64,000 bases of DNA from Sporolactobacillus sp. Y61 (GTDB lineage: Bacteria; Bacillota; Bacilli; Bacillales; Sporolactobacillaceae): contig NZ_CP159510.1 of assembly GCF_040529185.1 (NCBI RefSeq), forward strand, positions 2,852,001 to 2,916,000, given 5' to 3'. Both the position numbers and the translations under genes were made by a program. The notes under the pieces are model-generated. The model did not search any database. It was not told where the DNA came from and was given only the letters and a program-made list of their open reading frames with translations. Shown here one piece after another: positions 47,501-56,660 of the stretch. Position 1 is the first letter of the stretch, and each line of letters begins with the position of its first letter.

Positions 47501-47976
47501 TTAAGTTCTCGTGATAATTTTTCAGCTGCGGGCACATTTCCTGCGGCAAGCAGTCGGTCGATGTCACCATCCGGCCCCCCTGACAGAGCGATAAGCCCTT
47601 CCGCATACTTCGCTACTGTTCTTAAGTCAAGCCGGCCCTCTTTATTGAACTGAACCAGCGTGGACAGCTTAACAAGATGCACATAGCCCGCATGATTTTT
47701 TGCAAGAAGGACCAGAATTCCCGGATTACTGTCCCGGTCAGGATGCAGCCTATCCCGATCATCAGTACGGATGCTTAACTCCATACCGATAACGGGATGG
47801 ATGCCCGCATCTTTACAGGCATGATAAAAAGGAACGGCTCCGTACAGAACATTTCTGTCCGTCAGTGCAAGTGCAGTCTGACCTTCTGATTTTGCACGTT
47901 CAGCAAGTTGAGTCACTGTACATGTGCCGGCGAGCAGGCTGTACGCACTGTGAACATGAAGATGTACAAATGTCAT
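44599..47976 (-). CDS. dnaE: DNA polymerase III subunit alpha (DnaE type)
   Basis: Error-prone-type replicative polymerase that extends lagging-strand primers in low-GC Gram-positives. 1125 residues. N-terminal PHP domain (FVHLHVHSAYSLLAG, near 3-17), polymerase core with FLNPERINMPDIDMDFPD (catalytic Asp near 387) and FGTLAAKAAIRDTGRV, helix-hairpin-helix region near 790-830, OB fold near 950-1050. No proofreading exonuclease domain, as expected for DnaE rather than PolC. AAGGAG precedes the ATG. Upstream of accD, separated by repeat B; divergent from ytrH. Confidence 0.97.
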   Translation of the reverse strand: MTFVHLHVHSAYSLLAGTCTVTQLAERAKSEGQTALALTDRNVLYGAVPFYHACKDAGIHPVIGMELSIRTDDRDRLHPDRDSNPGILVLLAKNHAGYVHLVKLSTLVQFNKEGRLDLRTVAKYAEGLIALSGGPDGDIDRLLAAGNVPAAEKLSRELKQIFNGRFYLECCRAYPYEGTLTDLGRSLHIPLVAASDIRYLDPKDERAYACLRCIDKGTVLTEYAPESGPGKSYLSAEEMERRFSDLPEALKNSGLIAAACQVDFSFGQVRVPRFPVPGGLSSDEYLRSLCEQALNKYSAPVTLEIRKRLDKELSVIVRMGFSDYFLIVADLVNHARVSGFMPGPGRGSAAGSLVAFLLKITEVDPIKYHLLFERFLNPERINMPDIDMDFPDVDRDKMIDYAYEKYGKEHVAQIITFGTLAAKAAIRDTGRVMGGDQRIADRLARLIPSAPKMTLEKAFNESAKLRRLLRESPEASSIFTLARQIEGLPRHSSIHAAGVVLSDRPLTELVPLQRGHGGIPVTQYPMEVLEPLGLLKMDFLGLRNLTFMREVIRRVSKKRGTQLTPEDIPANDTETFRMLGRGDTTGVFQLESDGMRQVLRKLRPTEFEDIVAVNALYRPGPVQFIDRYIRRKHGMEEIRYPHPDLAPILRPTWGVLVYQEQIMQIAVQMAGYSLGQADILRRAVGKKKRDLLENQKNDFISGCLKKGYERATAEQVFDLIVRFADYGFNRAHAVAYGMISYRLAYLKAHDPEVFMAAHLTSVAGNAEKLTTAVNEMRKAGLPLFPPSVNKSLMSFEPSGQGIRFGLSSIKNLGVGAIREIVGEREASGPYRNLFDLCRRISLRKVNRKSLEYLIFSGALDEFGTDRAVLLATLDRAIQAGEDEQKSATGQTALEFSDSSGEDYTEVPPLTGQEKLHYEKEALGFYLSGHPLERFRDRLYGLTTIGQAADEPTGTRCVLAALIQDMKIIRTRTGRPMAFLTLSDETRRMDAVCFSSYYEKLRPILQSDRLVIVEVKYSEGRGGAGQLNITRAVALKDYLSRYQKILLLNIDQAHYRPDILRGLKEIIRKNRGSHRIILHYENKGKTLALAPEYAVSLEQAGLETIRKLIGPKNVMIKSSRIFSRAK

Positions 47977-48014
47977 ATGACCGCTGCTCCTTTACTGGTT
48001 AATCTCTTCAAATA

Positions 48015-48043
48015 ATTATAATATAAGCTGTATCGATTGAAAA
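48015..48043 (-). promoter_or_regulatory. Probable sigma-A promoter of dnaE
   Basis: TTTTCA (48043-48038), 17-nt spacer, perfect TATAAT (48020-48015) on the minus strand, about 40 nt before the dnaE ATG. The -35 fits only 4 of 6 positions. Confidence 0.62.
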
Positions 48044-48107
48044 ATGGTATAACGTGCAGGCAAGTCCCATAGATTGTATTGGACGGTTACTCGGGGGGCA
48101 CCTGTCA

Positions 48108-48431
48108 ATGCAGACCTTTTTTTCAAATGCAATCATGAATTACAGTATCGCATTCGGCGTGATCATCGGCGGATGTATTGTCGGCGGGATCAGTGCCAGT
48201 ATCATTGGCCGCCCGCCATTTTCAGAAATGGAACGGCTGGCCTCAACAATGAAGATATGGGCCGTTGTTACAGCCATCGGAGGGACCTTTGACACCATCG
48301 AAAATCTGGAACGCGGTTTTCTGAGCGGCAGTCTGGTGGAAGTGCTGAAACAGATTCTTCTGATTGGCGCCGCCATGGCCGGTGCGCATATGGCGGGAAT
48401 GACGGTACACCTGCTGACAAGGGTCGACTAA
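48108..48431 (+). CDS. ytrH: Sporulation protein YtrH
   Basis: Small membrane protein needed for normal sporulation in B. subtilis, where it belongs to the mother-cell sigma-E regulon. 107 residues from ATG 48108, which follows a run of six G by 9 nt; the open frame upstream is not conserved. Hydrophobic segments at about 10-32 (SIAFGVIIGGCIVGGISAS) and 48-62, then a Gly/Ala/Met-rich helix near the C-terminus. Shares a base with the ytrI start (TAATG). I could not define a sigma-E promoter with confidence. Confidence 0.92.
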   Translation: MQTFFSNAIMNYSIAFGVIIGGCIVGGISASIIGRPPFSEMERLASTMKIWAVVTAIGGTFDTIENLERGFLSGSLVEVLKQILLIGAAMAGAHMAGMTVHLLTRVD

Positions 48432-48931
48432 TGAGCCGTACACCTATAAAAGAGGGACAGCGGAAATTTATCGCCGGCTGTATCATTGGTATGCTGGCTG
48501 GTTTTGCCGCTTTTCTGTTTTTTTACGGAGAGACGCAGGAAAAACAAATCAACAAAATCCGCGAACTTCAGGCCGGGATCCATCTGCTGGAAGAGCAAAA
48601 GAAAGCGCTGATCGACGCTGAAGAGCGAAAAAATACGGAACTGGAAAAGAAACTGACCGTTCAGGAAATTCGCATTTCGATTTCGGGCCGGAAACCTGAC
48701 AAGGCGACACGAACGGAACTGGAACACCAGGTCGCTGAGGAACTGCATTCGCTGATTAATCAAAGTATTGCTTCTGTTGCAGACAACAGAGAACTGATCG
48801 TTAAAGCAATCGAAAAAAAGCCGTTTACCTTTGCTGATATTGTCTATCATTTTCATGTCCGGCACATCGTGATCTACTCTTCCCTGTCGATAGAGATTGA
48901 CATCTCAGGCAGTGAGGATAAAAGCCGGTGA
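48431..48931 (+). CDS. ytrI: Sporulation protein YtrI
   Basis: Sporulation membrane protein translated with YtrH. 166 residues: N-terminal membrane anchor (about 13-33, FIAGCIIGMLAGFAAFLFFY), a coiled coil (about 36-80, rich in E, K, Q), then a soluble C-terminal domain ending in the family-like HFHVRHIVIYSSLSIEIDISG. Role in spore formation is known only genetically. Converges on nrnA across a shared terminator. Confidence 0.92.
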   Translation: MSRTPIKEGQRKFIAGCIIGMLAGFAAFLFFYGETQEKQINKIRELQAGIHLLEEQKKALIDAEERKNTELEKKLTVQEIRISISGRKPDKATRTELEHQVAEELHSLINQSIASVADNRELIVKAIEKKPFTFADIVYHFHVRHIVIYSSLSIEIDISGSEDKSR

Positions 48932-48949
48932 ATTCTGCCATAACCATAA

Positions 48950-48991
48950 GCGCCGCGAAACGCATTTTCCCTTGCGTCTCACGGCGTTTTT
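48950..48991. terminator. Terminator between ytrI and nrnA
   Basis: CGCCGCGAAACGCA pairs with TGCGTCTCACGGCG (two mismatches) and is followed by TTTTT on the plus strand. The same stem on the minus strand ends in CGCTTATGG, a weaker tail. Confidence 0.82.
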
Positions 48992-48995
48992 ACAA

Positions 48996-49931
48996 TCATT
49001 TCCAGGATCGGCACAGCTCTTTAAGTCCCTCTATCAGCTGATCGGCTTCTCCCCAGCTGTAAACAGTCGCTCCAGAGGCCAGCGGGTGACCCCCGCCATT
49101 AAAATTTGCCGCCAGTTCGTTAATCACTGGTCCTTTGGAACGGATCCGGGCCCGGATCTGTCCGTCTTCTTCCGAAAACAGCACCCATGCCTTGATGCCT
49201 TCCACATTTGCAAAACTGTTGACAAGCGATGAGGCATCAGAAGATTCAAGATGGTAGGAATGAACCAGTTCCAGCGGCAGCTTGATGAAACCGACTCCCT
49301 CGTCTGTCAGTGTGAAGTGCTGCAGAACATAACCGTTTAAGCGGACCACATCCAGCTTTCTTATATAGAGCTGATCAAAAAAGGCCTGTCGGTCAAAAGG
49401 ATGCCGGACCAGTTCGGCTGCTGCAAGAAACGTCTGCTCTGTCACATTGCTAAACTGAAACCTGCCTGTATCGCCGACGATACCGGCGAACAGCAGCCGT
49501 GCCGCTTCGTCAGTCAATACCAGTTCTCTGTGCTTCCTTACTATAGAGGTGATCATCTCACTTGTTGAACTGGCGGACGGATCCACCCATTCGGGGTCCC
49601 CGTAAGAATCCACAATGGGATGATGATCAATCTTTATCAGGTGTGCGCCCCTGTCAAACCGTTGATCTGAAACCCGTTCACGGTTGGCTGTATCACAGAC
49701 AATTACCAATGCTCCATCATAAACGTCATCTGCAATTTGATCCATCGAGCGCAGAAAACGAAGAGAATCCGCTTCCTCACCGACCGTATAAACCTTCTTA
49801 TCCGGAAAATTATCCCGGATCAGGCAGGCAAGTCCACCCTGGGAACCCATGGCGTCCGGATCCGGTCGGACGTGGCGGTGAATAATAATGGTCTCATACT
49901 TTCTAATGTACTCCAATATTTTCTCTATCAC
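48996..49931 (-). CDS. nrnA: Oligoribonuclease/pAp phosphatase NrnA
   Basis: DHH-family nanoRNase that degrades 2-5 nt RNAs and dephosphorylates 3'-phosphoadenosine 5'-phosphate (YtqI in B. subtilis). 311 residues. DHH domain motifs: IIHRHVRPDPDAMGS, VIVCDTANRERV, KIDHHPIVDSYGD and ASSTSEM; C-terminal DHHA1 domain ends with the glycine-rich GGGHPLASGATV. Start GTG 49931 with GGAGG 7 nt upstream. Third gene of ytkL-ytoI-nrnA. Confidence 0.95.
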   Translation of the reverse strand: MIEKILEYIRKYETIIIHRHVRPDPDAMGSQGGLACLIRDNFPDKKVYTVGEEADSLRFLRSMDQIADDVYDGALVIVCDTANRERVSDQRFDRGAHLIKIDHHPIVDSYGDPEWVDPSASSTSEMITSIVRKHRELVLTDEAARLLFAGIVGDTGRFQFSNVTEQTFLAAAELVRHPFDRQAFFDQLYIRKLDVVRLNGYVLQHFTLTDEGVGFIKLPLELVHSYHLESSDASSLVNSFANVEGIKAWVLFSEEDGQIRARIRSKGPVINELAANFNGGGHPLASGATVYSWGEADQLIEGLKELCRSWK

Positions 49932-49964
49932 ATGAAGTCCTCCAGCTGATATTCGTTGTGCCGG

Positions 49965-51287
49965 TCAGAAACGATCAATGAACTGAGCCGTGATCAGAGC
50001 TTTACCGCAAATCTGCCCTTCGACAAACAATTCAACATCCAGTTTACCGTTTCTTCGTGTCATCTCAAGAATTTTCGGGAAAACGCTGACTGTCTGATCA
50101 ATCTGCACCGGTTTAAAAAAGTAAAATGAAAAATTGTCAATGACCAGATCACCTTTTTTCAAATGATTGAGAACCCGTCTGCCGGCGGTAGCGACCATGG
50201 AGGTCATAATCCCGTAAGACAGGAACCCGAGATAGTCGGTCATCTGCGGTGTGACATCGAACTGAAAGGCATAATGTCTGTCATCAGACTGATCTGACAG
50301 ACTGGCAGAGATCAGATCTTCAATTGTCTCTCCCATCTGCGGCTGCTGCTGAACCATCTGTAAGGCTTTAAGGACGTCGCGCCGGGTAATGATGCCCAAA
50401 AGATGCTGCGTCCTGTCAGTAACCGGAAGACATTCAATTCCTTCCCAGATCATGCGGTGTGCTGCTGCTGCAACAGATGTTGACGGATTGACGGTATGCG
50501 GATGAGCAGTCATCAGATCACTGATAACATGCGCTTCCGGGTGCCCCATCACATCCTTCATGGTGACAATTCCTGTAACCTGCATCTTTTCATCAACAAC
50601 CGGAAATCGGCTGTGAGAAGTCATGCTGTTCAGCTCCGTCCATTTTTCGGGCCGGTCGCTTTCGAGAAGAAACTGTGTATCCGACAGAGGAATCAAAATA
50701 TCAGAAACGTGGGCAATTTCTTTCTTTATCAACTGATCATATATTGCCCGGTTGATTTTTGCTGCAACCGTAAAGGTATCATAGGAAGTTGAAATTACCG
50801 GCATACCGGTTTGATCTGCCAGTCGCCTGACCTCGTCACTTGTACCGAAGCCCCCGGTCACCATCACGGCTGCACCTTCCCGAAGAGCGTAGCGGTGAAC
50901 AGATTCCCGGTTGCCGACAATCATCAGATCGTTCGCACCAATGTAGCGCTTGATCGCATCCAGTTCCATCGCCCCGATAACGAAGTGGTGCAGTGTCTTT
51001 GACAGGCCTTCCCGTCCGCCAAGAACCACACCATCAACAATTTTAACAATGGAATCGAATGTCAGTTTCTCAATGCTCTGTTTACTTTTTTTCTCAATAC
51101 GGATCGTACCGACACGTTCTACAGTAGAGACAAAACCCTGATTTTCAGCATCTTTGATCGCACGGTATGCGGTTCCCTCACTGACGCCCAGATCGCGGGC
51201 CGTCTGTCTGACAGATATTTTACTGCCGATTTCAAGTTTCTCAATATATTTCATAATCAGTTCATGTTTGGTTTCGATTGTCCTCAC
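49965..51287 (-). CDS. ytoI: CBS/DRTGG/hotdog protein YtoI
   Basis: Multi-domain protein of 440 residues found next to nrnA in Bacillales; function unproven. In order: winged-helix-like N-terminus (about 15-60, ISVRQTARDLGVSEGTAYRAIKDAE), DRTGG domain (about 75-180, VLGGREGLSKTLHHFVIGAM), two CBS motifs (about 195-315, SRFPVVDEKMQVTGIVTMKDVMG and LLGIITRRDVLKALQ) that normally bind adenine nucleotides, and a MaoC/hotdog-like C-terminus (330-440). A nucleotide-sensing regulator is plausible. Start GTG 51287 is the best available but its ribosome site is close. Confidence 0.9.
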   Translation of the reverse strand: MRTIETKHELIMKYIEKLEIGSKISVRQTARDLGVSEGTAYRAIKDAENQGFVSTVERVGTIRIEKKSKQSIEKLTFDSIVKIVDGVVLGGREGLSKTLHHFVIGAMELDAIKRYIGANDLMIVGNRESVHRYALREGAAVMVTGGFGTSDEVRRLADQTGMPVISTSYDTFTVAAKINRAIYDQLIKKEIAHVSDILIPLSDTQFLLESDRPEKWTELNSMTSHSRFPVVDEKMQVTGIVTMKDVMGHPEAHVISDLMTAHPHTVNPSTSVAAAAHRMIWEGIECLPVTDRTQHLLGIITRRDVLKALQMVQQQPQMGETIEDLISASLSDQSDDRHYAFQFDVTPQMTDYLGFLSYGIMTSMVATAGRRVLNHLKKGDLVIDNFSFYFFKPVQIDQTVSVFPKILEMTRRNGKLDVELFVEGQICGKALITAQFIDRF

Positions 51288-51315
51288 CCGTCTTTCCCGG
51301 AAGCCCGTTCATGCA

Positions 51316-51996
51316 TTAAAGTGTTATGGACTCTCCCGGTCTGAGAAGGCGTCCGCGCGTCCCCAGTCGATCCACAAAGCGCCTGGCGTCCTGCCGGATT
51401 ACAGGGAAGGTATCATAATGAATAGGAATGACGGTCTTCGCCTTCAGCCAGTCTGCGGCGATCAGTGCATCATCAGGACCCATTGTGAAATTGTCTCCAA
51501 TCGGCAGAAAGGCCAGGTCGATATTATTTTGTTCGCCGATCAGTTTCATATCCGTAAAAAGTCCCGTGTCTCCCGCATGATAAATGGTTTTTCCATCAAT
51601 ATAAAGAAGCAGTCCGGCCGGCATGCCCGTATAGACGATACGGTTGCCAGGCTCTGTTATGCTGGATCCGTGAAAAGCCTGGGTCAGCTTGACACGTCCA
51701 AAGGGGAACGTATAGCTTCCGCCAATCGACATGCCATGTGTTTTCAAACCTTTCCAGCCATAATAAGTTGCAAGTTCCGCTATGCCGATGATAAGGGATC
51801 CATCCCTTTCAGCAATAGGCAGTGTATCAGCCGTATGATCCCCATGTCCGTGGGTCAGCAGAATGTAATCAATTTCAGGCAAATCGTCCAGTGTCACAGA
51901 GGCCAGGCTGTTTCCAGTGATAAAAGGATCGATCACGAGATTACCGTTCGACGTTTCAATAAGTACGGTCGAATGGCCGATAAATGTGAGTTGCAT
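51316..51996 (-). CDS. ytkL: Metal-dependent hydrolase YtkL (UPF0173, MBL fold)
   Basis: Metallo-beta-lactamase-fold hydrolase, 226 residues. Metal-binding signature [12 protein letters not shown] (about 48-59), further ligand regions FHGSSIT and [12 protein letters not shown], and the terminal [10 protein letters not shown]. Near the N-terminus it has [19 protein letters not shown], typical of the UPF0173 group. Substrate unknown. GAGGGGG precedes the ATG. First gene of ytkL-ytoI-nrnA; divergent from the M24 peptidase. Confidence 0.93.
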   Translation of the reverse strand: MQLTFIGHSTVLIETSNGNLVIDPFITGNSLASVTLDDLPEIDYILLTHGHGDHTADTLPIAERDGSLIIGIAELATYYGWKGLKTHGMSIGGSYTFPFGRVKLTQAFHGSSITEPGNRIVYTGMPAGLLLYIDGKTIYHAGDTGLFTDMKLIGEQNNIDLAFLPIGDNFTMGPDDALIAADWLKAKTVIPIHYDTFPVIRQDARRFVDRLGTRGRLLRPGESITL

Positions 51997-52191
51997 CCGA
52001 GTACCCCCTCATCTGTTGAAACAATTTGATCATCTCATATATACCTGTTATTTATTATACACTACCTATTCTTAAAATCAGAGGAAAGGTGCTGTTTTCA
52101 TGTTTTTTGCAGAAAAACGGATGTTCTCCCTGTTATCTCAAACTGATTGTGATAAATTAAAGGGTAACAAGATGATACTGGAGTGACTCAT

Positions 52192-53286
52192 GTGACAAAC
52201 AAAATCAGAAAGATTGAAGACTGGCTGAAAAGCCATAACGGACGATTCGCTTATATCGCTGAACCATCCAATGTTTATTATCTCACACATTTTAAGTGTG
52301 ATCCGCATGAACGTTTTCTTGGCCTTTTTGTCTTCCCCGACGCGGAACCCTTTCTGATCTGCCCGGCACTGGAAGAAGGGCAGGCTAAATCGTCCGCTTT
52401 CGGCCATGAAGTGATCGGTTACCGGGATGATCAGGATCCCTGGACATTCGTCTCCAAAGCGATTCATTCCCGAAAAGCCGGATCCGGCAAGGTCTATATC
52501 GAGCCGAGAACCCTTCCTTATAAAAAAGCCGAAGCGGTCCAGTCCCTTTTTGATGCATCCTTTGGATCTATTGAGGGCTTTCTGGCTTCGATGCGCAGGA
52601 TAAAATCCCCGGCGGAACTTGCGGCAATGAAGAAAGCCGGTGAGATTGCCGATTATGCCGTTAAACTCGGCGTTAACGCAATTAAAAAAGGACGGACCGA
52701 AACAGCCATTATTTCTGACATCGAATACGAACTGGCAAAACAGGGCTATTCAGAAATGGCATTTGATACCATGGTTCTCACCGGTGAAAACACTGCAAAG
52801 CCCCACGGTTATCCCGGAAACCGGCAAATCAAAGAAGGCGATATGGTCCTGTTCGATCTGGGCGTAGTGATAGATGGATACTGCTCGGATATAACCCGAA
52901 CGGTCGGATATAAGTATGTATCTGATGAGCAGCGTAAAATTTACAATACGACCCTGCAGGCAAACCTTGCCGCGATCCAGGCGGCTCATGCCGGAATGAG
53001 AATCGGCGACCTCGACGGAGTAGCCCGGAAGGTGATCTCTGATGCAGGTTATGGTGCCTATTTCACACACCGCATCGGTCACGGACTTGGCCTTGGCGAG
53101 CATGAAGAACCTTCGATGAGCGCAGATAATGACAATCTTCTGGAAACAGGCATGGTATTCACCGTCGAACCGGGAATTTATGTCCCCGGTGTGGCCGGCG
53201 TGCGCATTGAAGATGATGTGTACATGAGTGAAAACGGTCCGGAGACCCTGACCCACTATCCAAAAGAGCTGCAGATTATCGAATAA
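52192..53286 (+). CDS. M24 family Xaa-Pro dipeptidase (YkvY/PepQ-like)
   Basis: Creatinase-fold aminopeptidase/prolidase cleaving Xaa-Pro bonds. About 364 residues. N-terminal creatinase domain (about 1-130, including SNVYYLTHFKCDPHERFLGL), then the metallopeptidase domain with all five metal ligands visible: FDLGVVIDGYCSDITRT (two Asp), HRIGHGLGLGEHEEPS (His), TVEPGIYVPG and VRIEDDVYM (two Glu). Start GTG 52192 lies 8 nt after ACTGGAG; an in-frame GTG at 52183 overlaps that site. Single gene with its own terminator. Confidence 0.94.
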   Translation: MTNKIRKIEDWLKSHNGRFAYIAEPSNVYYLTHFKCDPHERFLGLFVFPDAEPFLICPALEEGQAKSSAFGHEVIGYRDDQDPWTFVSKAIHSRKAGSGKVYIEPRTLPYKKAEAVQSLFDASFGSIEGFLASMRRIKSPAELAAMKKAGEIADYAVKLGVNAIKKGRTETAIISDIEYELAKQGYSEMAFDTMVLTGENTAKPHGYPGNRQIKEGDMVLFDLGVVIDGYCSDITRTVGYKYVSDEQRKIYNTTLQANLAAIQAAHAGMRIGDLDGVARKVISDAGYGAYFTHRIGHGLGLGEHEEPSMSADNDNLLETGMVFTVEPGIYVPGVAGVRIEDDVYMSENGPETLTHYPKELQIIE

Positions 53287-53306
53287 TCCCCTGTGAAAAG
53301 CATAAA

Positions 53307-53349
53307 TACCCCGTATGATTCGACCCTAGTCGCTGTCATACGGGGTTTT
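53307..53349 (+). terminator. Terminator after the M24 peptidase gene
   Basis: ACCCCGTATG pairs with CATACGGGGT around a 19-nt loop and is followed by TTTTCTAT on the plus strand. Confidence 0.85.
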
Positions 53350-53483
53350 CTATGTATTTTAAAAGAACCTGTCTGTGCCAGGTTTTCCTATATTTCAAAG
53401 AAAGTACAGAACCCTTACGGAAAAAACGGCAGAAAAACGAAGCCTTTGGTGCTGCTGCGACCCGGCCGTGATCCGGATTCTCC

Positions 53484-54353
53484 TCAATGACCCTCAGTTT
53501 CATGCACAGGTGTCCGTCTTTCCCTGCGTTCCGCTTCATCTTCAGCATATCTTCGTGCATAAAAGTTGAAAAAGAAACCGAGGTTCCCTTTATACCCGGG
53601 CTGCCAGGGCTTCTGCCCGCCACAATAATGGATAAAAACAGTATGTGCTTTAATCCATTTGGGATTAGCCTGATCTTTGTTCGTCGGAAAAATTCGAGTC
53701 AGATTATAATAGCGGGCATCGTAATTATAGTACATACCGGGAATCGAAATGATTTTGTCCCAGTAAAGGGCATTAAAAATATCCTGATCCGGCAGAAGCA
53801 GATGCTTGTGTTTCCCCGTAAACTGCATAATTTTCTTTAATGAATTGCTTTTTCTCAGTGCTTTGATATTCATCATCAGGACACCGGTGTTAAAATACCC
53901 TTTTGCCTTTGGTGTTTTCAGGCGCATTTTATTGAACGGACCGGCCATTCTGGCAGAATAGGCATGTTCACAGGCCATAAAAAATGCGTTCCCGAAAGGT
54001 TTCCTGTACAGATCAAATACAGGATTCAGGTTAATGATATCCGGATCCAGATAAAGAATTCGATCCACTGATTCGGGAAGATAACGAAAAGCAATCAGCC
54101 TGTAATACATTTCTGATGAAAAGTGCCTGTAAACCAACGCATCATCAAATAGTCCGGGATGAATAAAAACGGGCACCAGCCGGTGGCCTTCACCGGATAC
54201 AAATTCCTGTATATCTTTAATTTCATTTTCATTCAATTTGGAATACATCATGTATACCGTGATGGTACAGCCGCGATTATTCATAAACAGTGACTTCAGC
54301 ATCACCTTCAACGGATACAGATAATTCGCGTTTAGTGCGACAAGTATATTCAA
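53484..54353 (-). CDS. Glycosyltransferase family 8 protein (GspA-like)
   Basis: GT8 family retaining glycosyltransferase, 289 residues, similar in layout to LgtC and to B. subtilis GspA; donor and acceptor unknown. N-terminal nucleotide-sugar fold MNILVALNANYLYPLKVML, the metal-binding DxD in RILYLDPDIINLNP (about 100-108), FNTGVLMMNI near 150, LLLPDQDIFNAL and the C-terminal IHYCGGQKPW signature with its catalytic-site His. The C-terminus is a charged tail (about 268-289). Start TTG 54353 after GCAGAGGTG. This ribosome site can pair with CCTCTGC about 45 nt upstream. Confidence 0.9.
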   Translation of the reverse strand: MNILVALNANYLYPLKVMLKSLFMNNRGCTITVYMMYSKLNENEIKDIQEFVSGEGHRLVPVFIHPGLFDDALVYRHFSSEMYYRLIAFRYLPESVDRILYLDPDIINLNPVFDLYRKPFGNAFFMACEHAYSARMAGPFNKMRLKTPKAKGYFNTGVLMMNIKALRKSNSLKKIMQFTGKHKHLLLPDQDIFNALYWDKIISIPGMYYNYDARYYNLTRIFPTNKDQANPKWIKAHTVFIHYCGGQKPWQPGYKGNLGFFFNFYARRYAEDEAERRERRTPVHETEGH

Positions 54354-54429
54354 TCAGCAACACCTCTGCTTTCCACAAATAATAGAGCTGACCGGATTAA
54401 ATGGAGGGCAGAGGAATGTATGTGACAGA

Positions 54430-55632
54430 TCAGATCTTCTGCCACAGTTTTGAGAGCCGAACCGTATCCCTGGCAATCATGACCTCTTCATTCGTTGGAA
54501 TAACCAGTACTTTTACAGGCGAATGCTCTGCACTGATAAAAGTCTCCTTACCGTTGATCTTATTTCTTTCAGGATCCACAAACACGCCCATAAACTGCAG
54601 TCCATCAAGAACACGTTCCCGGACCAGCGAACTGTGCTCACCAATCCCTGCGGTAAAGATAATGGCATCAACACCAGCCATCTTCGCAGCATACGACCCG
54701 ATATATTTCTGAATCCGCTCAACAAACACATCAATAGCCAGCTTCGCTCTCTTATTCCCTCTTCTGGCTTCCTTTTCAAGGTCCCGCAAATCATTTGAGA
54801 AGCCGGAAATACCCAGTAACCCGCTTTTTTTATTCAGTACATTGATTACTTCAGTCGCATTCATCCCGGTTTTGTCCATAATGTAGGGAATGAGTGCCGG
54901 ATCAAGATCTCCGGAACGTGTTCCCATCGTCACCCCGGCAAGAGGAGTAAAACCCATGGACGTATCAATAGATTTTCCATCTCTGACTGCTGTAATACTG
55001 GCACCGTTTCCTAAATGGCATGAGATCAGCCGCAAATCCTTCAGCGGCCGATTCAGTATATCTGCAGCCCTCATGGTGACATATTTATGACTTGTTCCAT
55101 GAAAACCATATTTCCGGACACCGTAATCCGTGTAGTATTGATAAGGCACACTATAAAGAAACGCTTCACTTCCCATACTCTGATGAAAAGCGGTATCGAA
55201 TACAACAACCTCCGGAACATCAGGCAGCACTTCACGGAATGCCCGGATGCCGACAAGGTTCGCGGGGTTATGTAACGGAGCAAGATCTGAAAGATTCTCA
55301 ATTTTTTTAATCACTTCGTCAGTTACCAGAGCGGAATCGTCAAAGTCTTCACCACCATGAACAACACGATGACCGACCCCTTCAATCTCCTTCAGTGACT
55401 GAATAATATGAAGGGATGTCAGCTTTTCCAGCAGTTTCCTTACCGCCTCTTCATGATCGGGTATTGATGTGACTTCCTTCTTTTTCTCTCCTTTTACACT
55501 GATGGTGAAAATAGAATCAGAAAGTCCAATACGTTCTACCGCGCCTTTGGTCACCAGTTTTTCAGCAGGCATATCGAGAAGCTGGAATTTCAGTGATGAA
55601 CTGCCTGCATTAATAGCAAGTATTAATGCCAT
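54430..55632 (-). CDS. ackA: Acetate kinase
   Basis: Acetyl phosphate plus ADP to acetate plus ATP, the energy-yielding end of overflow metabolism. 400 residues. ASKHA-fold features: [15 protein letters not shown] (about 3-17), [73 protein letters not shown] (catalytic Arg) and [23 protein letters not shown] 55632 follows GGTGAAGG; the upstream extension of the open frame belongs to the end of ytxK. Likely co-transcribed behind ytxK. Confidence 0.97.
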   Translation of the reverse strand: MALILAINAGSSSLKFQLLDMPAEKLVTKGAVERIGLSDSIFTISVKGEKKKEVTSIPDHEEAVRKLLEKLTSLHIIQSLKEIEGVGHRVVHGGEDFDDSALVTDEVIKKIENLSDLAPLHNPANLVGIRAFREVLPDVPEVVVFDTAFHQSMGSEAFLYSVPYQYYTDYGVRKYGFHGTSHKYVTMRAADILNRPLKDLRLISCHLGNGASITAVRDGKSIDTSMGFTPLAGVTMGTRSGDLDPALIPYIMDKTGMNATEVINVLNKKSGLLGISGFSNDLRDLEKEARRGNKRAKLAIDVFVERIQKYIGSYAAKMAGVDAIIFTAGIGEHSSLVRERVLDGLQFMGVFVDPERNKINGKETFISAEHSPVKVLVIPTNEEVMIARDTVRLSKLWQKI

Positions 55633-55652
55633 ATCCTTCACCCCCAAATCTA

Positions 55653-56629
55653 CTAAACAGACTGATCGGTAAACCATTGATCAATCCGCTGCAAAACTTT
55701 TCGCATGGCGTTTTCATTAAGAAAATCAGGCAGTTCTGCCAGAAGCGTTTCCCCGGCACTGCCGCACTTCCACCCTTTTTTCGCAGAAGCATGATACTCT
55801 TTGCGGCCTCCGGTTTCCTGAAAAGGGTCAGAGGCAGCTGAAGCAGAGCCAGCACGATGGCATGCTTCTGCATAAAACGGTGAAAATGATGGTCATGGTC
55901 ATCTGAAAAGAGTCGATTAGGAATCAGATAGAGCAGATATCCGCCTGCCTTCAGCTGTTTTAACCCCTGTTCAATGAAAAGAAAATGGGTATACGCTTTT
56001 CCATCCGTTCCGTTTAACTCGAATTGTTTGGCGTTTTCCTGATCTGGATAGAAACCCACCGGAACATCACATACGACAAGGTCTGCCGGTTCAGTCAGGA
56101 TCGGTTTGAGACCATCCTGATGTAAGAGATGAATCTCATTCTGCTGCAAATTGGCATTCGTCCAGGCAAGCCGGATCATCAGATCGTTCGTGTCTGCTCC
56201 ACAGGCAAGGATATGACCCTGACTGGACTGATTCATGATGCCTGTAAGGAGATTGGCTGTTCCTGCAGCAGGATCAAGAACTGAAAATGACGAATACTTT
56301 CCCATCAGCTGACTGGCAATATGCCCCATTAAGATAACCAGCGCATCAGGTGTCATGTCATCACCGGCCGCCGAGTCCTTTTTCATACCCTTAAGTACAG
56401 CAAGCTGGAAAGCACGCCGTACATCTTCAGCTGTCATTCCCTTATGAAAAAAGGCCGCATACAGCGGTTCCAGCTTCTCTTTAAGGTCATGGTCGGTCAC
56501 CCTGTCTTTGAAAATATCCTCGCCTGCAGCACACAGACCCTCTAAATAGGATATTTTGTGCTTTTTCATAATTATAAGTGCAGCCTGATCAAGTACCGAA
56601 AATAAATCGGTCACTATTGTCGTTTCCAA
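55653..56629 (-). CDS. ytxK: Class I SAM-dependent methyltransferase YtxK (frameshifted)
   Basis: Methyltransferase-like protein always found near ackA in Bacillales; substrate unknown. An N-terminal helical part, then the SAM site [16 protein letters not shown] and a DVPVGFYP motif in place of the usual NPP(F/Y). Near 55751-55754 a run reads CCCC where CCCCC is needed; afterwards the track of homology ([29 protein letters not shown]) continues in another frame to a TAG at 55653. Repaired length about 325 residues. I chose TTG 56629 (METTIVTDL) after GGGGGAAG; ATG 56662 has no ribosome site. Confidence 0.88.
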
Positions 56630-56660
56630 GATGTCTTCCCCCATAATCCATAAACCATCC

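Noticed and set aside
48030..48107. Sigma-E promoter for ytrH
   Set aside because: A GTATAACGT element is present but I could not pair it with a -35 at the right distance.
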